A stretch of DNA of 64,000 nucleotides from Turbatrix aceti (lineage: Eukaryota; Nematoda; Chromadorea; Rhabditida; Panagrolaimidae). Below the pieces are notes generated by a model. It saw only the letters and a program-made list of their open reading frames with translations. It was not told where the DNA came from and ran no database searches. The first letter of the stretch is position 1. Each line of letters starts with the position of its first letter. Where the stretch lies: contig OZ017766.1 of assembly GCA_963969345.1 (NCBI GenBank), positions 9,486,001-9,550,000 on the forward strand, read 5' to 3'. This document shows, in pieces, positions 46,249-58,784 of the stretch. The position numbers and the translations under genes were made by a program.

Positions 46249-47521
46249 TTAGCCTCCAAATCGAGAAGTGAACTCGGGCGTAAGAAGACCGAATTCATCA
46301 GCGTCACGGATGGTGAAGCGGACAACTCTGTCATCGGGTGCACGTTCGAAGACGACAGCATTTCCAGGATTGACTCGAAGCAGGCCTCTGACGTGGGACA
46401 AAATGTAATGCGCAACCTCCAAGCAGCCATCGTAATCGAAGCAGTTGCGGACCGAAGAACGGAGTTGCTCGATGTCAAAAGGCTCGACGCGGCTGACGAT
46501 GCCTCTGTTGTTGCGGAAGCCGACGACGATGGTTGAAATGTTGGCAAGCTTGGATTGCGTGTACCATTTCGCCACTTTTGAGTTGAAAAACCTGCCCTTG
46601 TAAAACAGATCCATTGCAGAGCGCTGAAAAGTAATTTTTTGTACACTTGTGGGATAAAAAAATAAAAAAACATACACCGGCAGTGGATCCATTTCCGTAT
46701 CGAGGTTCGAAGAGTTTTGTTGTTTTGACCTCGATCGTGTTTCCGTCTAAAAAATTACAAAAATGTATTTGGCATTTTTTTGTCGGAATCAAATTTTGAA
46801 ATATCGAATCAAAACTCACCGGAATCCAGGCCATCGACTTCGGCGGTGTAAAACAGTTTCATTTCATCGAATTTGGAAGTTTGCGGGAGGTCCAGACGGA
46901 AGGAGTTGTACGTCTTGGTCCCCGTCGAAGCCACGTCCCGATTCTGAAAAAAATTAATTTAAATAAACAATTCAAAAAAATTTTAAAAAATCCAACCTGC
47001 TCTTTTGGCTTCAAAATGTAGTCTTCAAACTTGAAGCCCCAGTATTCCGTGCATTTGTCCCACTGAGTCTGGGGCTGCAACTTCCGAGCAGCGGCGGCAT
47101 CGTTTTCCAGCTCGCTGACGAACATAACGCCTTCAAATTCAACAGCGGCGAATTTCCATCCGCTTCCGCCGATTTCCTCTTTTGATGCGCCGAGTCGAGT
47201 GATTGCTCCTCGCCGACAGACGACATCAGCCCCATGGATTGCTTTGCTGAGTGTCGTTCCGGGGTCAGAGGAGTTCTCGATGCACGAGAGAACGTGGGCC
47301 AATCCTTCGCTCTTTTCCTTCGCCACATTGACTCCGGTCGTTTCCATGCCGACGTTTAGATCGTAGCGGCAGTCAAAGGTGTCGACGAGGTGGTGGAAAT
47401 CCCCGCGACCAGTTGCAAAATTTTTGTTCGCATCGAAAGAGAAATCAGCAAGGGTCGTAGGTTGGGAAATAGGGACCTGGAACTTTGGGAGTTCGTAGGA
47501 AACGTTCAGGGTGGCGTCCAT
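46249..47521 (-). CDS. DXO-6: DXO/RAI1-family decapping nuclease
   Basis: Exons 47521-46997, 46943-46820, 46746-46676 and 46623-46249 give about 364 residues. The motif set VCRRG, WGFKFE, EVDGLD, EVK, KWYTQ, GFR is intact. It pairs with DXO-3 in the duplicated block, including the shared 3' flank (about 45844-46230). TTTCAG directly precedes the ATG. Confidence 0.88.
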
Positions 47522-47719
47522 CTGAAAGACAATTTTTTAATGAATGTGACAAGCATAAATGAAACGGACAAAAAAAATCGTAAAAAAGAAGAAGAAATAC
47601 GTGAGGAACAGCGACGGAAAAACTATGAGGTCCTAAATGATCAAAGTAAACACTGTAAAAAGAAAAAAAGTAAATTCTGTATGTCGGTTTTTGATTTACC
47701 CTGGAAGACAATGCATTGT

Positions 47720-48430
47720 TCGAAAATTGTGATTTACAGAACACCACCAATACACCAACCCACCAAGTTGCAACTATGTAATGCTACGCCAAGGATGGCA
47801 TTGCAAACACAAAAAGGGGAGGGACCAATAGAACAATGGGGTCAGAGTCGTGTTCAAGTGAGAATTCAAGAAGATCTACAGAGACGCCACCATACACAAT
47901 CCCACCAAGTTGCTACTAATGTACTAAGCTAAGCCAAGGAATGGCACTGCGAAAACAAAAAGGGGAGGAACCAATACAACAACAATTGCAGTTGGGTTAA
48001 CCCATTGTAGAATTACCTGGGCCGAAGTATTCCACGCAGGGGACAAAGTTGATGGATGTATTATTCGTTGCTCACAAACCCCGCCTTGACCACTATGGCA
48101 CAGCGTGCCGTCCTTGTGTTGAACACAAAATGGGAGGGGACAATGTGCAACAGTCGTGTTCAAGTGCTTGAGTCTTATCTCCGCGCCGACCCCGCAGAGG
48201 CAGATCCCAGCGATAATGTCCGTAGCGGCTAGTGTGAATGGCTCTGCGCAGACATGCAAGCAAAGACCAGGTTCCCTACGATTTGCGATTGCGGCAGGTG
48301 TGAATGATGCCTGGAAAGGCACGGTAAAGCGTTCGCATTTACAATAAATGGGACACATTTTTATGGAAAATATAGGTGGTTGTTTTTATTGCCTTCATGG
48401 TACTGAATTTTTTTTCGTTTGCAAACAAGC
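47720..48430 (+). repeat. Cys-ORF repeat block, copy 4
   Basis: Same block between DXO-7 and DXO-6. About 19 bases (near 48150) and 6 bases (near 48228) are missing relative to copy 3, so the Cys frame is broken. Confidence 0.6.
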
Positions 48431-48599
48431 TCAAAAAAATTCGTGTCCATGCGTTTTTTTGAACAATTATGAAAAATTGTTCGTCTGTTCGCCAAATCTC
48501 AATTTGCTTTCAAGACACCGAAAAAAATTTATGATCACCAACAACTTAAAAAATAAAAATCATTCAATGCGTTCAACAAATAATCAAAAAAAAATTAAA

Positions 48600-50295
48600 T
48601 TAGCCTCCAAATCGAGATTGGAATTCCGGGGTAAGAACGTCGAATTCATCGGCATCATTGACAGTAAAGTGAACAACTTGGTCATCGGGCGCTCGTTCAA
48701 AGACGACAGCTTTTCCAGGATTGGCCCGAAGAAGTGTTTTGACGTGGGACAAAATGTAATGCGCTACCTCCAAGCAGCCATCGTAATCGAAGCAGTTACG
48801 GACCGAAGAACGAAGTTGCTCGATGTCAAAGGGCTCGACGCGGCTAACGATGCCGTTGTCGTCACGGAAGCCCACAACAATGGTGGAAACGTTGGCAAGC
48901 TTGGATTGCAGGTACCAGTTCATAACCTTTGAGTTGAAGTACTTGCCCTTGTAGAACAGATCCATTGCAGAGCGCTGAAAAGTAATTTTATTGGGTTTTT
49001 GCATTTTTTGGGAATAAAACATACTGTAGAAGTCAAAGTCGATCCAAATCGAGAACGTGAAGGATCAAAACGCTTCGTTGTCTTGACTTCAACGTATTTG
49101 CCTTCTGAAAAAAAAGAAAAAAAGTACTTTTTTCTAAAGAAAACTGAAAAACTCACCGGAATCCAGGCCATCGACTTCGGCGACGTAAAAGAGGTTCATT
49201 TGGTCAGATTTTGAGGTTTCTGGGAGGTGGAGGAGGGATGCGTTGTAGGAGCTTTCCCAGGTTGACACGAAAGCTGTGGGATTCTGAAAAACAGAGTTGA
49301 AAAAAAAAGTACAGAAACGTAACAAAAATAAAATCTAGGCCGAAAAGTGACGTAAAAAGTTGAAAAAGTGCCGTAATTGCAAAAAATTAAAACTAAAAAT
49401 AAAAAAATGAGGTCCAAAAATAGCACAAAAGTAAAAAAAAGTATCGTAAATAAGTAACAAAAATTAAATTCAGAAAATTTAGGAATAATAACATACCCAA
49501 ATAACAGTACCGTAAATCGATAAGGAATAAAACAAAGAATTTTAGATACGTTATTTTTTATCCGCTATTTTTTAAACTTTTTCCGTAAAATTTTTACGTT
49601 ACCTTTTTGGCCTAAATTTTCTGTTTTTGTTTTTTTACGATACATTTTTTACTATTCTGTTACTTTTTAGCCTAAATTTGCGTCACGCTTATTGTCCAAA
49701 ACCCCAAAAATGCCTAAAAAATCAAAAAGAAAACACCAACCTGATTTTTTCTCTTCAAAATGCAATTTTCAAACTTGAAGCCCCAGTAGGCGAAGCACTT
49801 GTCGCGATGCGTCTGCGGCTTCGATCTCCGAGCAAGGACATCGTCTCTTTCCAGCTCGCAGACAAAGACGACGCCTTCAAATTCGATCGCGACAAACTTC
49901 CAACCATTTCCGCCAACTTCGAGTTTGGATGCACCGAGTCGAGTGATCGTCCCTCGCCGACAGACAACGTCCGCGCCTTTGAGGACTTCGCTGAGCTTCT
50001 CGCCCGGTTTCGCCAGATTATCAATACACCGCAAAACGTGATCCAAATCCTTGGACACCGGTTTGCTGTCAAATGTTTCCATGCCGATGTTTAGATCGTA
50101 TGAAACATCAAATCTGTCAACGAGAAAGTTGAAATCCCTCCGACCAACTGTAAAATTGTCGTATCGATCGACCGAAAAATCAGCGAGGATTTGTGGCTTG
50201 GAAATTTGGGCCTGGAATTTTGGAGGATCCAGGGAGACGTTCATGGTTGTAAAATTGTCGATTTCATGGTCGGGAAAAGCTCTGAGGGCTGCCAT
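48600..50295 (-). CDS. DXO-7: DXO/RAI1-family decapping nuclease
   Basis: Exons 50295-49741, 49283-49157, 49104-49025 and 48974-48600 give about 378 residues. Motifs: VCRRG, WGFKFE, EVDGLD, EVK, NWYLQ, GFR. Nearly identical to DXO-4, with an acceptor 20 bases before the ATG. It stands divergently to NSUN4 (start 50553) with about 260 bases between, which may serve both promoters. Confidence 0.88.
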
Positions 50296-50552
50296 TGTTG
50301 ATGGGCAGCGTTACTGCAAAAAAACGTAAACATAAATTTTGTGACGCTAAAAAATCGTAAAGAATACAAGAAAACCGACAAAAAACAACAAAGAACCAAA
50401 AAAACTGAACGTAAAACATAAATATCGAAAACCGCATTTTTCAAAAATCACAAACTCGACAACTCCCACCACGAAAATTTTTTGTTTTTGTTTTTCTACT
50501 TTTTCTGATGTTTTTATATTTTTTGACTTGTTTTCATCCCAATTTTTGAACA

Positions 50553-53295
50553 ATGTTGCAGAAATCGAGTTGTTTTTCGCTCCAACGATGTCTCCACACG
50601 ACGCCAATTTGTGCCAAACGTGCCCTCTTCAAGCCAAAGATTGCCAAGGCTCGGCCGAATAAAACCGCTTCGATGCTCGCCCTGGATAACTTTGACTTTT
50701 ACTACGGGCCTCTCTTTGGGGACCAATGGCCATCCATTCGCCTGGGTCTCCTGACACCGAATAAATTTGTCGCGGTGTTGAATCGGTTCTCCGAGGATGT
50801 CGAGGTTAATGAGAGAATTCTTCGCGAACTCGGATCATCGAATGTCATTGACTACCTGACTGCTGGGAAAAATGTTGACGACATGAAAGTTGAAAAAAAG
50901 AAGAAGGTCATCGACGCGAAGCCAATTGTCGACGATGAGGGTCGTCCGGTAAGTGAGCAGACTTCAACTGCTCAACAGGCGGAAATTCCGGTGAGTTTAG
51001 GCTATTTTTAGAATTTTTTGGAATTTTACAATTTTTTTTTGCAGGAAGAAACCGAATTCCAAGGTTCGAGACTCGAAGGCGGCATTCATGAATTCAATCC
51101 ACCGACCAGTGAATACGATAGAGGTGTTATCGGCTCTCAAAACGACGCAAAAAATCGAAAATTGAATAAAATTGAGTAAGTTACTTTTTTGTTCGAATTT
51201 TATAAGAGTACCAAAAAAAATAACAGAAACAACAAATTTATACGGATAAATTATGTAAAGGTAAAAAATACCGTATTTGAAAGGAAATAAAATTACGGTA
51301 CTTTTTCTATTTTGAAAATGACAAAAGTAAAAAAAGTATCGTAAATACGTAATAAAAACCAAATTTTGGATAAAAAGTATGGTAAACATAAAAATAACAA
51401 CAGCAAAGGATATTACGTTTTTTTTACGGTTTTTATTTATGCAGACTGTTTCTTTTGGCCTACTTTGAAAAAATATTTTATTTACGGTATTTTTGTTACT
51501 TTGACTTTACTTTTTGACAATTTTGTTATACGATTGTTTTTATTTTGTGTTTTATTTACGGTACTTTTTTTCAATTTTATCGTTACTTTTTGGCCTAAAT
51601 TTGGTTTTTGTAACTTTCTTACGGTACTGTTTTTGATTGAACGTTACTTTTTGTCCTAAAATATCTGTTTTTTTACTGTTTTGTTACTTTTTAGCAAAAA
51701 AAAATATGCGTCAAATTTTCCATGTTTACTTCAAAAATTCATTTTTCCATTTTTTTCAGAATCACCGGTGTCGAACGTTTCGGGGCGAACCTTCATCGTA
51801 AAGAAGACTTTCTTCTGTACCCAAGAAACCTCTTTCTTTTCTCCTACCCTCGAGGCAGCATCCTCGACTACCCCAGCCCGATCAAGGATCAAAAAAACAT
51901 CTCCAGTTGGTGGCTTCTCGATGGCGGATCTGTCCTACCCGTTCTGGCTCTCAACTTGAAGGAAACAGACAACGTTTTGGATTTGTGCGCTGCTCCGGGT
52001 GGAAAATCTCTTCTGATTGCTCAAACCGGCCTTTTTGGTGAGTTTTTGACAGTTTTTTTTGTTCTACGACATTTTTTTGAAATTTTTAGAGAAATTGACG
52101 TGTAACGATTCCAAACTCTCGAGAATAGGCCAACTTCGACGCGGTCTGTCCATGTATATTCCTCCGGATGTCCCAGAAGCTGAAAAGATCGTAATCAAGC
52201 GAAAAGATGCGTCTCTGCTTGATTCCTGGAACGAAGAAGGCATCTACGACAAAGTTCTCGTCGACGCGCCCTGCACGACGGATAGACTAGCTGTTAATCA
52301 GGATGAAGGTAACATGTTTAGCAGCTCAATGACGCAGGTTAGACTCGGACTTCCCCAGCTACAGGTCAAGCTTTTGGTGTAAGTTTTAAAATATTTTTCC
52401 TAAAAAAATATGCCAGGGAATATTTTTGGAATTTTCTCATGTAATGTTTCCAAAAAGTAACTTTTACCATAAAAAGTTTTTACTGTAAATTGCGCCTGCC
52501 TGAGGCATTATTTGGCAGAGTTACGGTAGTCGGAGATCGCTTTTGTTCTGTTTTTGACGATTTTTGGCATGTTGTAGCTAAAAAAAAGTACGGTATTTCT
52601 CAAGCCGGGATACAAATTGATCGATGTGATTTTTGATGGAGAAACTGAAAAAAACATAAAAATATAGGGTTACCATCTTAAAAAATGCCGAAACAGGTCG
52701 TCGTTGTCACCATTTTTTAAAATATTTTTTTGGCATTTTTCAAGTTGGTGACCCTATATTTTTATTTCTTCTCAGATTCTTCATCAAAAAATACATCGAT
52801 CAATATGTACCCCGGCTTTGGAAATGCCGTAGTTTTTTTTGCTACTGCGTGCCGAAAATCTTTAAAATTGGCACAAATGCGATTTCCGACTACCGTAACT
52901 ACCAAATTATGCCTTAAAAGGTTTAAGCTACCTTTTAGAATCAATTCACGGAAAATTTCCTAAATAAACTGTGACCCATTTCTTAGTACAAAATTTCTCT
53001 CCCAAATTCTAGGAACGCTCTTCGATCTGTCAAAGTCGGCGGCCAAGTTGTCTACGCGACCTGTTCCCTCTCGCCCATGCAAAACGACGCAGTTGTCGAA
53101 AATGCCGCTGTCATTGCCGAACAACAATTTGGCATCCATGTGATCGAAAAAACTCTCGTACAACTGCAACGCCATCTCCAGCCATCCGGGCTCTACCGAT
53201 TTTCACCACACAATCATCGGGGTATCCTCGTCGTGCCCTGGCTGCCGTCAAACTTTGGACCAATGTATTTGTGTAAACTTGAACGCACCAAATAA
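50553..53295 (+). CDS. NSUN4-type mitochondrial rRNA cytosine-5 methyltransferase
   Basis: Exons 50553-50990, 51045-51175, 51760-52037, 52090-52378 and 53013-53295 join in frame to 472 residues. A basic, Ser/Arg-rich N-terminus suits a mitochondrial targeting signal. Family motifs: LDLCAAPGGKSLL (S-adenosylmethionine binding), DAPCTTDR (motif IV, PC) and VYATCSLSPMQND (motif VI, TCS with a catalytic Cys). NSUN4 methylates small-subunit mitochondrial rRNA and, with an MTERF4 partner, supports ribosome assembly. The start is the first ATG of the frame; no close acceptor is seen upstream. Intron 4 carries a fold-back element. Confidence 0.93.
52501..52920. mobile_element. fold-back element in NSUN4 intron 4
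   Basis: AGTTACGGTAGTCGGA near 52519 pairs with TCCGACTACCGTAACT near 52890, and CCCTATATTTTTAT pairs with ATAAAAATATAGGG; the arms meet near 52710. It lies wholly within the intron, so the coding sequence is undisturbed. Confidence 0.7.
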
Positions 53296-54523
53296 TTTTG
53301 GTACAAACTATCGTGTTACATTATTTATGCATTTAGCCATGTTTTATTGAATAAATATTTTGACTGAACTACATATGCAAGCATTATCCAATTCAGAGGT
53401 TCCTTTTTTCCGATAAAGATCAGAGATGGCAGATTAGATCATTTGCTCGTGATCTGATCTGGATTATCTGCGATCTGACTAGAACCAAAATTTCAGATTG
53501 CAGTTGTTACAAAAAGAAACTAATGTTGTTTTTTTTCAGCCTTGACATGATTGGCATGAAATCTTATCTTCTGCCTGAGATTATGCTGGAACTTCGACTT
53601 CGCAGAACGAATTATGAATTTGTTTCTCTACACGGGGAACAACGGCACTCAACGATCAGGTTCTACAATCCTTCATTGCAACCATTGTGACTGGAGCAAA
53701 AATAGTCGTTACGATTGTCGATGATGTCGCTGAGAATATCACCTGTCACTGGTTGTCGATCATGTCGCTGAGAAAACATGGAACTTCTCCGTATCATGCA
53801 GTTCACACAAAAATCTACAAACAAGGTTCAATTTTTCAAACAGGGTCTGCTCAGCCGCGAAGCACTTGTCATGCGACGATTCTATACAACGATAAGTCTG
53901 TGACATTTTACTTGATTAACATGTGATATGATATTTTTAACTTTGTTACGGTTAAATTTGACTGTTTGTTTCGTATATTGGGTAATTTATCGGTCATAGA
54001 CCGCAATTAATAAATAGTACCTTTTTTAACAGAATTGTTCTGATCTTTTTTATGTAACCGTTATTTTAGATGCATCTTTTAGACGACTTATACCTCGCTC
54101 ACAGCTGGAATTGGCGATTTGCTGTTTTTTGAACTCAAGACCAAAACACCGATTTGATTGGGGGGAGTTTTCCAACCACTGCTAACCTCCATGCATTCGT
54201 CCAGCTTCTAAGCAGCGCTAGTGGTCAAGATGATATAAATTTTAGCAGACCGTCTTTTGACATCAAAAAAATTATGTTGACATACTTACCTTGCTTTATT
54301 GACTTTGGTGATAACGCGTGAGTTCCATTGATTCAGATGACGACATGACTATTTATATGTAATCGCGTTGATGATGTACTATTTACCTAAAAACATTGTG
54401 GCTGCACGTAAACTTATGTTAAAACTGTTTGTGTAAACTTGGAAACTTTTGATGATTGCGGTACAAAATATTTATTGAGTAAGAAAACAATTACAAAGCG
54501 TTATTATGTCAATAAACAGGCAA
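53296..54523. other. intergenic, no gene supported
   Basis: Contains GATCT/GATCAGA-rich words (53420-53500), a 79-codon frame at 53687 without recognisable features, and a 60-bp repeat (54236-54300) shared with 55885-55950. Confidence 0.5.
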
Positions 54524-55697
54524 TTACTTCGATGATACAGGATGTTCAAAAGCCGCTTTGAATTCAGGGGTTAAAGAAACAAACTCTTCGAAGTCAACAA
54601 CGTTGTAACGAACAGTTAGCCTGTCGTAAGGCTGCTCGCAAATGACCGCATACTCTGGACAAAGGCGCAGTATTTTTCTCGCTTGAGACAAGATAAGATG
54701 TGGAATAGCCATGAGTTCTTCAAAATTGACATGATCGGAGCAAAGTTCGTCAACATTCTTGATTTCGACATCCTGGATAACGTCATCGTCGCCTTGAATA
54801 CCCCGGACTACAGTTGTGATGTTGGCAAGTTTGGTTTTCACGTACCAGATCTTGTTTTTTGCATCGTCGAATTGATTAACGATTTTAGCATCGATACGTT
54901 CGCCTTCTGCAAAAAAAATCCGGAAGGAATATTTTCTGGGGTTTTTTGCACTCACGTGCGTTTAAACCTTGTATTGCAGCAGTGTAGAATAATTTTAGAG
55001 ATTCGTGTTTTGTCGTCTCTGGAAGTTTCAGAACAAAAGCGCTGTATGTGAGAGGAGATGCAGAATAATCATCCTGAAAAACTGTCAATCAGAATGTGTT
55101 TTTTAAAAGATACACATTTAATATGTATTATATTTCAAAAGTTCTTACATTTTGAAAATTGAACACGCAACTTGTGAATTTTAAATCGGAGTTGAGTTTG
55201 TGGATATAAGATTCTGTTTTCATGTAATTTTCGTTATTTGATGTTATCAGTTCACAAACAATCATGACGTCATCAACCATGACTGCGATGAATTTCCATC
55301 CCCAAGAGTGTGATTTGATTTTGGAAAGCGCAATGTCCTGAAGCATTCCACGGTTGACAATGACATCGGCACCATCAACGGCCTGTTTCAGAGACATCCC
55401 CTCCCCTCGTTGTTGAATGAAAAGCAGAATGCGATTCATGGAGTCACTCCAGTTGTCTGTATTGATCGACGGATTGGGCAAGGTTTTGAGATCGTACAAG
55501 GTTCCCAAATTGTTAACAAGAATTGGAAAGTCATGCTGATCTCGACGCAAATTAGAGTTTTCATCGATTGAAAAGTCTTCAAGAACATTTGGCGTCGGAA
55601 CTATATCCAGGAAACGGGGGATAGTTTTCAAATTCACCCTGGTTAAGCTTTTGGGAATGACAGGAGACCAAAACATGGGGAAACAGTATTGAAACAT
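54524..55697 (-). CDS. DXO-8: highly divergent DXO/RAI1-family protein, catalytic residues lost
   Basis: Exons 55697-55149, 55073-54956 and 54906-54524 give about 349 residues. The family layout is clear (LEDFSID, ADVIVNRG, GWKFIAV, LKLFYTA, KLANITTVV, LTPEF), but motif II reads FNFQ instead of FKFE, motif III AIQGLN instead of EVDGLD, motif IV DAK instead of EVK, motif V ends VK instead of MQ, and motif VI GIQ instead of GFR. Nuclease activity is very unlikely. The intron between exons 3 and 4 of its relatives is absent. An acceptor (TTTTCAG) lies about 13 bases before the ATG. Confidence 0.78.
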
Positions 55698-56112
55698 TGT
55701 TGTTGTTTTCTGAAAATTTTACATGTAATAAAAAGCAAAGTGTGATGAGTAATTAATTAAGCACGAGTAAAAGTAATAAACGTTAAATGTAAATGTTAAA
55801 AACAAAGACTGATGTGACATACGTTATGTAAGTACGTTAGAAGCGAAGCTATGTTTGATTCATTGAGTAGAGGGATTTATACTTATTTATACTTCAGCAG
55901 ACCGCCTTTCGACATCAAAAAATATGTCGACATACTTACCTTGAATAACATAGAAAACACAGTCGACATATTTTTTTGAATCATCAAAGGTGTCGAATGC
56001 TTTTTATCAGCAAACAAACGCACTGATAAAAAAACGTGCACAACAAGTAAAAGAAAAGCGAAAAAATAGTGAGAGAAGCGCAGCCTAAAATTGGGGGCCA
56101 AGCTGATATCGC
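55698..56112. other. intergenic with a short shared repeat
   Basis: No gene. 55885-55950 shares about 60 bases with 54236-54300. On the minus strand both contain AAGGTAAGTATGTC, a perfect 5' splice-site consensus, followed by a T-run and a small palindrome. Confidence 0.5.
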
Positions 56113-56425
56113 GGGCAGGGTGGCGAAACTCCCATGGGAATTAGAAATAGGGGAATTATCCCATGGGATTTCCATGGGAGTACCATGGGAGTCCCCGGGG
56201 GTATTTTTTGGTACATTTAAAAAAGTACATGTTCATACAAAAAAGATATCCAAAAACACACTTATTTTATTAATGTAATAAAATTAACAATGAAAATAAA
56301 ATCATTTACTTAATTTGAAAGAAAAAAGCACGCTCCTGCGTAAAATAACGGTGATATTTTAGGCGGGATCGCGCATTTTCAAAATTCCGTGGGATTCCCA
56401 TCTATCACGGGATAATTCCCGGGGC
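56113..56425 (+). mobile_element. MITE with CCCATGGG words
   Basis: Starts CAGGGTGGCGAAACTCCC, like the start of the word-repeat stretch at 2049 (CAGGGTGGCGAAATCTCCC). Words CCCATGGGA recur at both ends around an AT-rich core. A second, inverted copy is at 58690-59860. Termini on the right are not well defined. Confidence 0.6.
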
Positions 56426-56505
56426 GTAGCGACATTAGATTCGATTATTTAATCATGCTAACCAATCACGTATTTAATCACATTCTAATAAGTAAAATTA
56501 ATAAA

Positions 56506-58605
56506 TCAATAAAGACTGTAAGTCATCATGACCAGGAAAAGCAGCGACGACATTCCCAGGTTGCAAGGAGCACACGCCGTTGCCTGCGGTTTATCCGCTT
56601 CTTTCTCTGGCTGCTTCTTTGTATCTTCTCCAAATTTTCCATGACCAAGTGATTTGTAAATCTCGTCAAGAGACAAAGCTGAAAAAATTGTTGAAGCAGG
56701 ATTAAGTGAAGATTGGCTTACTCATGCTTATTTCCTGTAAAAAGTAATTCTCGTTTTCCGTTTCTTCGGTGTAGTACTCGATCTTTTTGATGTATCCGGT
56801 ACGCGTGACCCCGACGTAAAGGATTTTGTTGCCGGTGATCAGGTAAACAGCAGAGTCGTACTTTTTCGCAGTAGCGGGGTTCACGTCGCAATACATGATG
56901 GTCTTGTTCCCGCAGTGAGGACAGGGAAAGATCGGACTGGATATTCCGTTGTCAAGACTGACAAGTTCGCCTTCCTTATTTTCCGTGTAAGCCAGCAGCC
57001 AGCGAACTGTGCGATTCCCAAAGTCACAGTTTACGGCTGTCGTCGAACGGTTTTGAACGTGTACGTACGCGTTAATCTCCGAAGGCGTACCGTGTGTGAC
57101 GTTGGCAAACTTGGTGGCAATATCAAAGTCCACGACAAAAACACAGTATTGAAAGTTGACGTTGTTCACGAGAAAGTACACTAAAAACAAAAACAAACGA
57201 TGATATTTAGTATGGCTGCAACGTATGTATGTATGTACATACCTTCAAAGGAAATCGACTTTTCATCGTGCCTAAGAATCTTTGGCGCTGCAGCAACGGT
57301 GCCCAATAGCTCATCAAATCCGCAATCTTTCATGTATTGAAGAGGTTCGAAGATTGTTTGTGGCTTATTGTCGTAGACAAAACGAACAGTGAAGTCCCGC
57401 AATTCACCTTTGTACTTGTAGTAGAGGAAAAGAGGGGAATACGAGTACATACTGCTACTAACAACAAAAAAAGGAACTTCACTGTCTGAAACAAACTCTG
57501 ATTATTTGTGTCACCGACAACAGTCATCTTACAGTATTTTTCTATCGTCGGTCGTTCGTATTTTTCTGCCAGACTAGAAAAGAATTCTCCATTTTTCATG
57601 ATCATGCCGGCGTATGATCGAGATTCGTTGGTCATTTCGGTGGCAAATGGAACGGTAACTAAATATTTAAACAAAATTTGTCCAAATGAAAGCACATGAA
57701 AAAAAAATATAAAAAAAAACTTACACGACTCACTAAAATTTTTTACTTCTTTGTATTCTATACATGTAGTTTTAATAGCCGGCTTGATGCGATTCATTTG
57801 GTACTTACCACAATGAAATTTACCGGGAGTTTTGGGATCGGGACGCACAATAGTATGATAATCGTAAAAAACATTTGGCTCAAATATTTCCGTACTCTAA
57901 AACATTAGCATTGATCAGAAAAGTAAAAAACGAATTCTTACTGGTTGTACAAAAACTACATCGCTCTGTCGGTCATATTTCACAAGTCGTCCGAAGCTTT
58001 TATTACCTACGAATGATATGTACTCCAATGTTAAGCGTACAGGTTTACCGACCAAACCTAGAGCATAAAAATCAGATATTCGGAATTGACCCGTCGACGT
58101 ACGTGTGTGGTTGACATTCTGATTCTTTATAACATCTGAGTAGGAGCCTACATTTGCCTCAAAATAATCCTGCGAAAACAATTTACCTGAAAAATATTTT
58201 ATGGATTTTTGATTGTAATAAATTAATGAAAACTCACTAGTTCCCTTTTGTCCATTTGAGGATATACGAATTAAATTCAATATGTTTTCGTCGTCGACAT
58301 AATAACAAAACATTTCCACATATGCAATACTCTCATTACCATCTCTATAAATGGTGATCATGTGATTCATGGATGACTTCGCTCTTTTGCACCATCCTTT
58401 TGGACCGTTTGGGTCCAAAACGCGATCGTAGGCATAAATCGTGCAGTCATCTAACAGCTCTATTTGGAACACTTCTGAAAGAAACTTGCGTGCAAAATGA
58501 AAAAAAAAGAATCGAAAACTCACTGCCGTACATATCCATGAAAAGTGCATGGATAAGGGGCAAAGCGCCAAAGATAAAAAGCAGAGAGAATGCAGTGAAG
58601 TGCAT
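56506..58605 (-). CDS. secreted, probably GPI-anchored protein of unknown family, eight exons
   Basis: Exons 58605-58524, 58474-58238, 58186-57942, 57896-57725, 57658-57533, 57485-57243, 57180-56722 and 56678-56506 join with consistent phases to 578 residues. The signal peptide (about 1-20) ends in LPLIHA. The C-terminus has a Lys/Glu-rich linker, ACAPCN, then a hydrophobic tail (LLFLVMMTYSLY), typical of GPI-anchored proteins. The sequence is rich in sequons and Tyr-containing strands. EIFEP (exon 4) and TIFEP (exon 6) follow similar stretches, hinting at an internal duplication. I do not recognise the family. The end of exon 4 could instead be 57809; both ends keep the frame. Confidence 0.75.
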
Positions 58606-58784
58606 CGTCGACGACAAGAGAATCAACGACTGATCGCAAATAAGTAATACATTTGCGAGCAGCCATACAGGGGGGGGGGTGAAGAGGGTATTTGCATGAG
58701 AGTCCCATGGGAAATATCCATCACGGGATAATTCCCCACGGAATTTTGAAAATGCGCGATCCCGCCTAAAATATGTAACTCCGT

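Larger units (their letters stand above)
28837..50310. repeat. tandem segmental duplication: two three-DXO blocks
   Basis: Block 1 (28837-37620: DXO-2, Cys block, LINE piece, DXO-3, Cys block, DXO-4) and block 2 (41950-50310: DXO-5, Cys block, LINE piece, DXO-6, Cys block, DXO-7) have the same order and strand, offset by about 12.7 kb. Between them lie the duplicated ORF and phosphatases D and F. Differences are the 1063-bp insert at 30169 in block 1 and 513 bp at 45331 in block 2. Confidence 0.85.

Noticed and set aside
50949..50979. Extra 31-base intron in NSUN4 exon 1
   Set aside because: Has GT and AG but is too short; the uninterrupted frame is open and used instead.
53687..53926. 79-codon frame after NSUN4
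   Set aside because: No features, no splice context, no second copy to support it.
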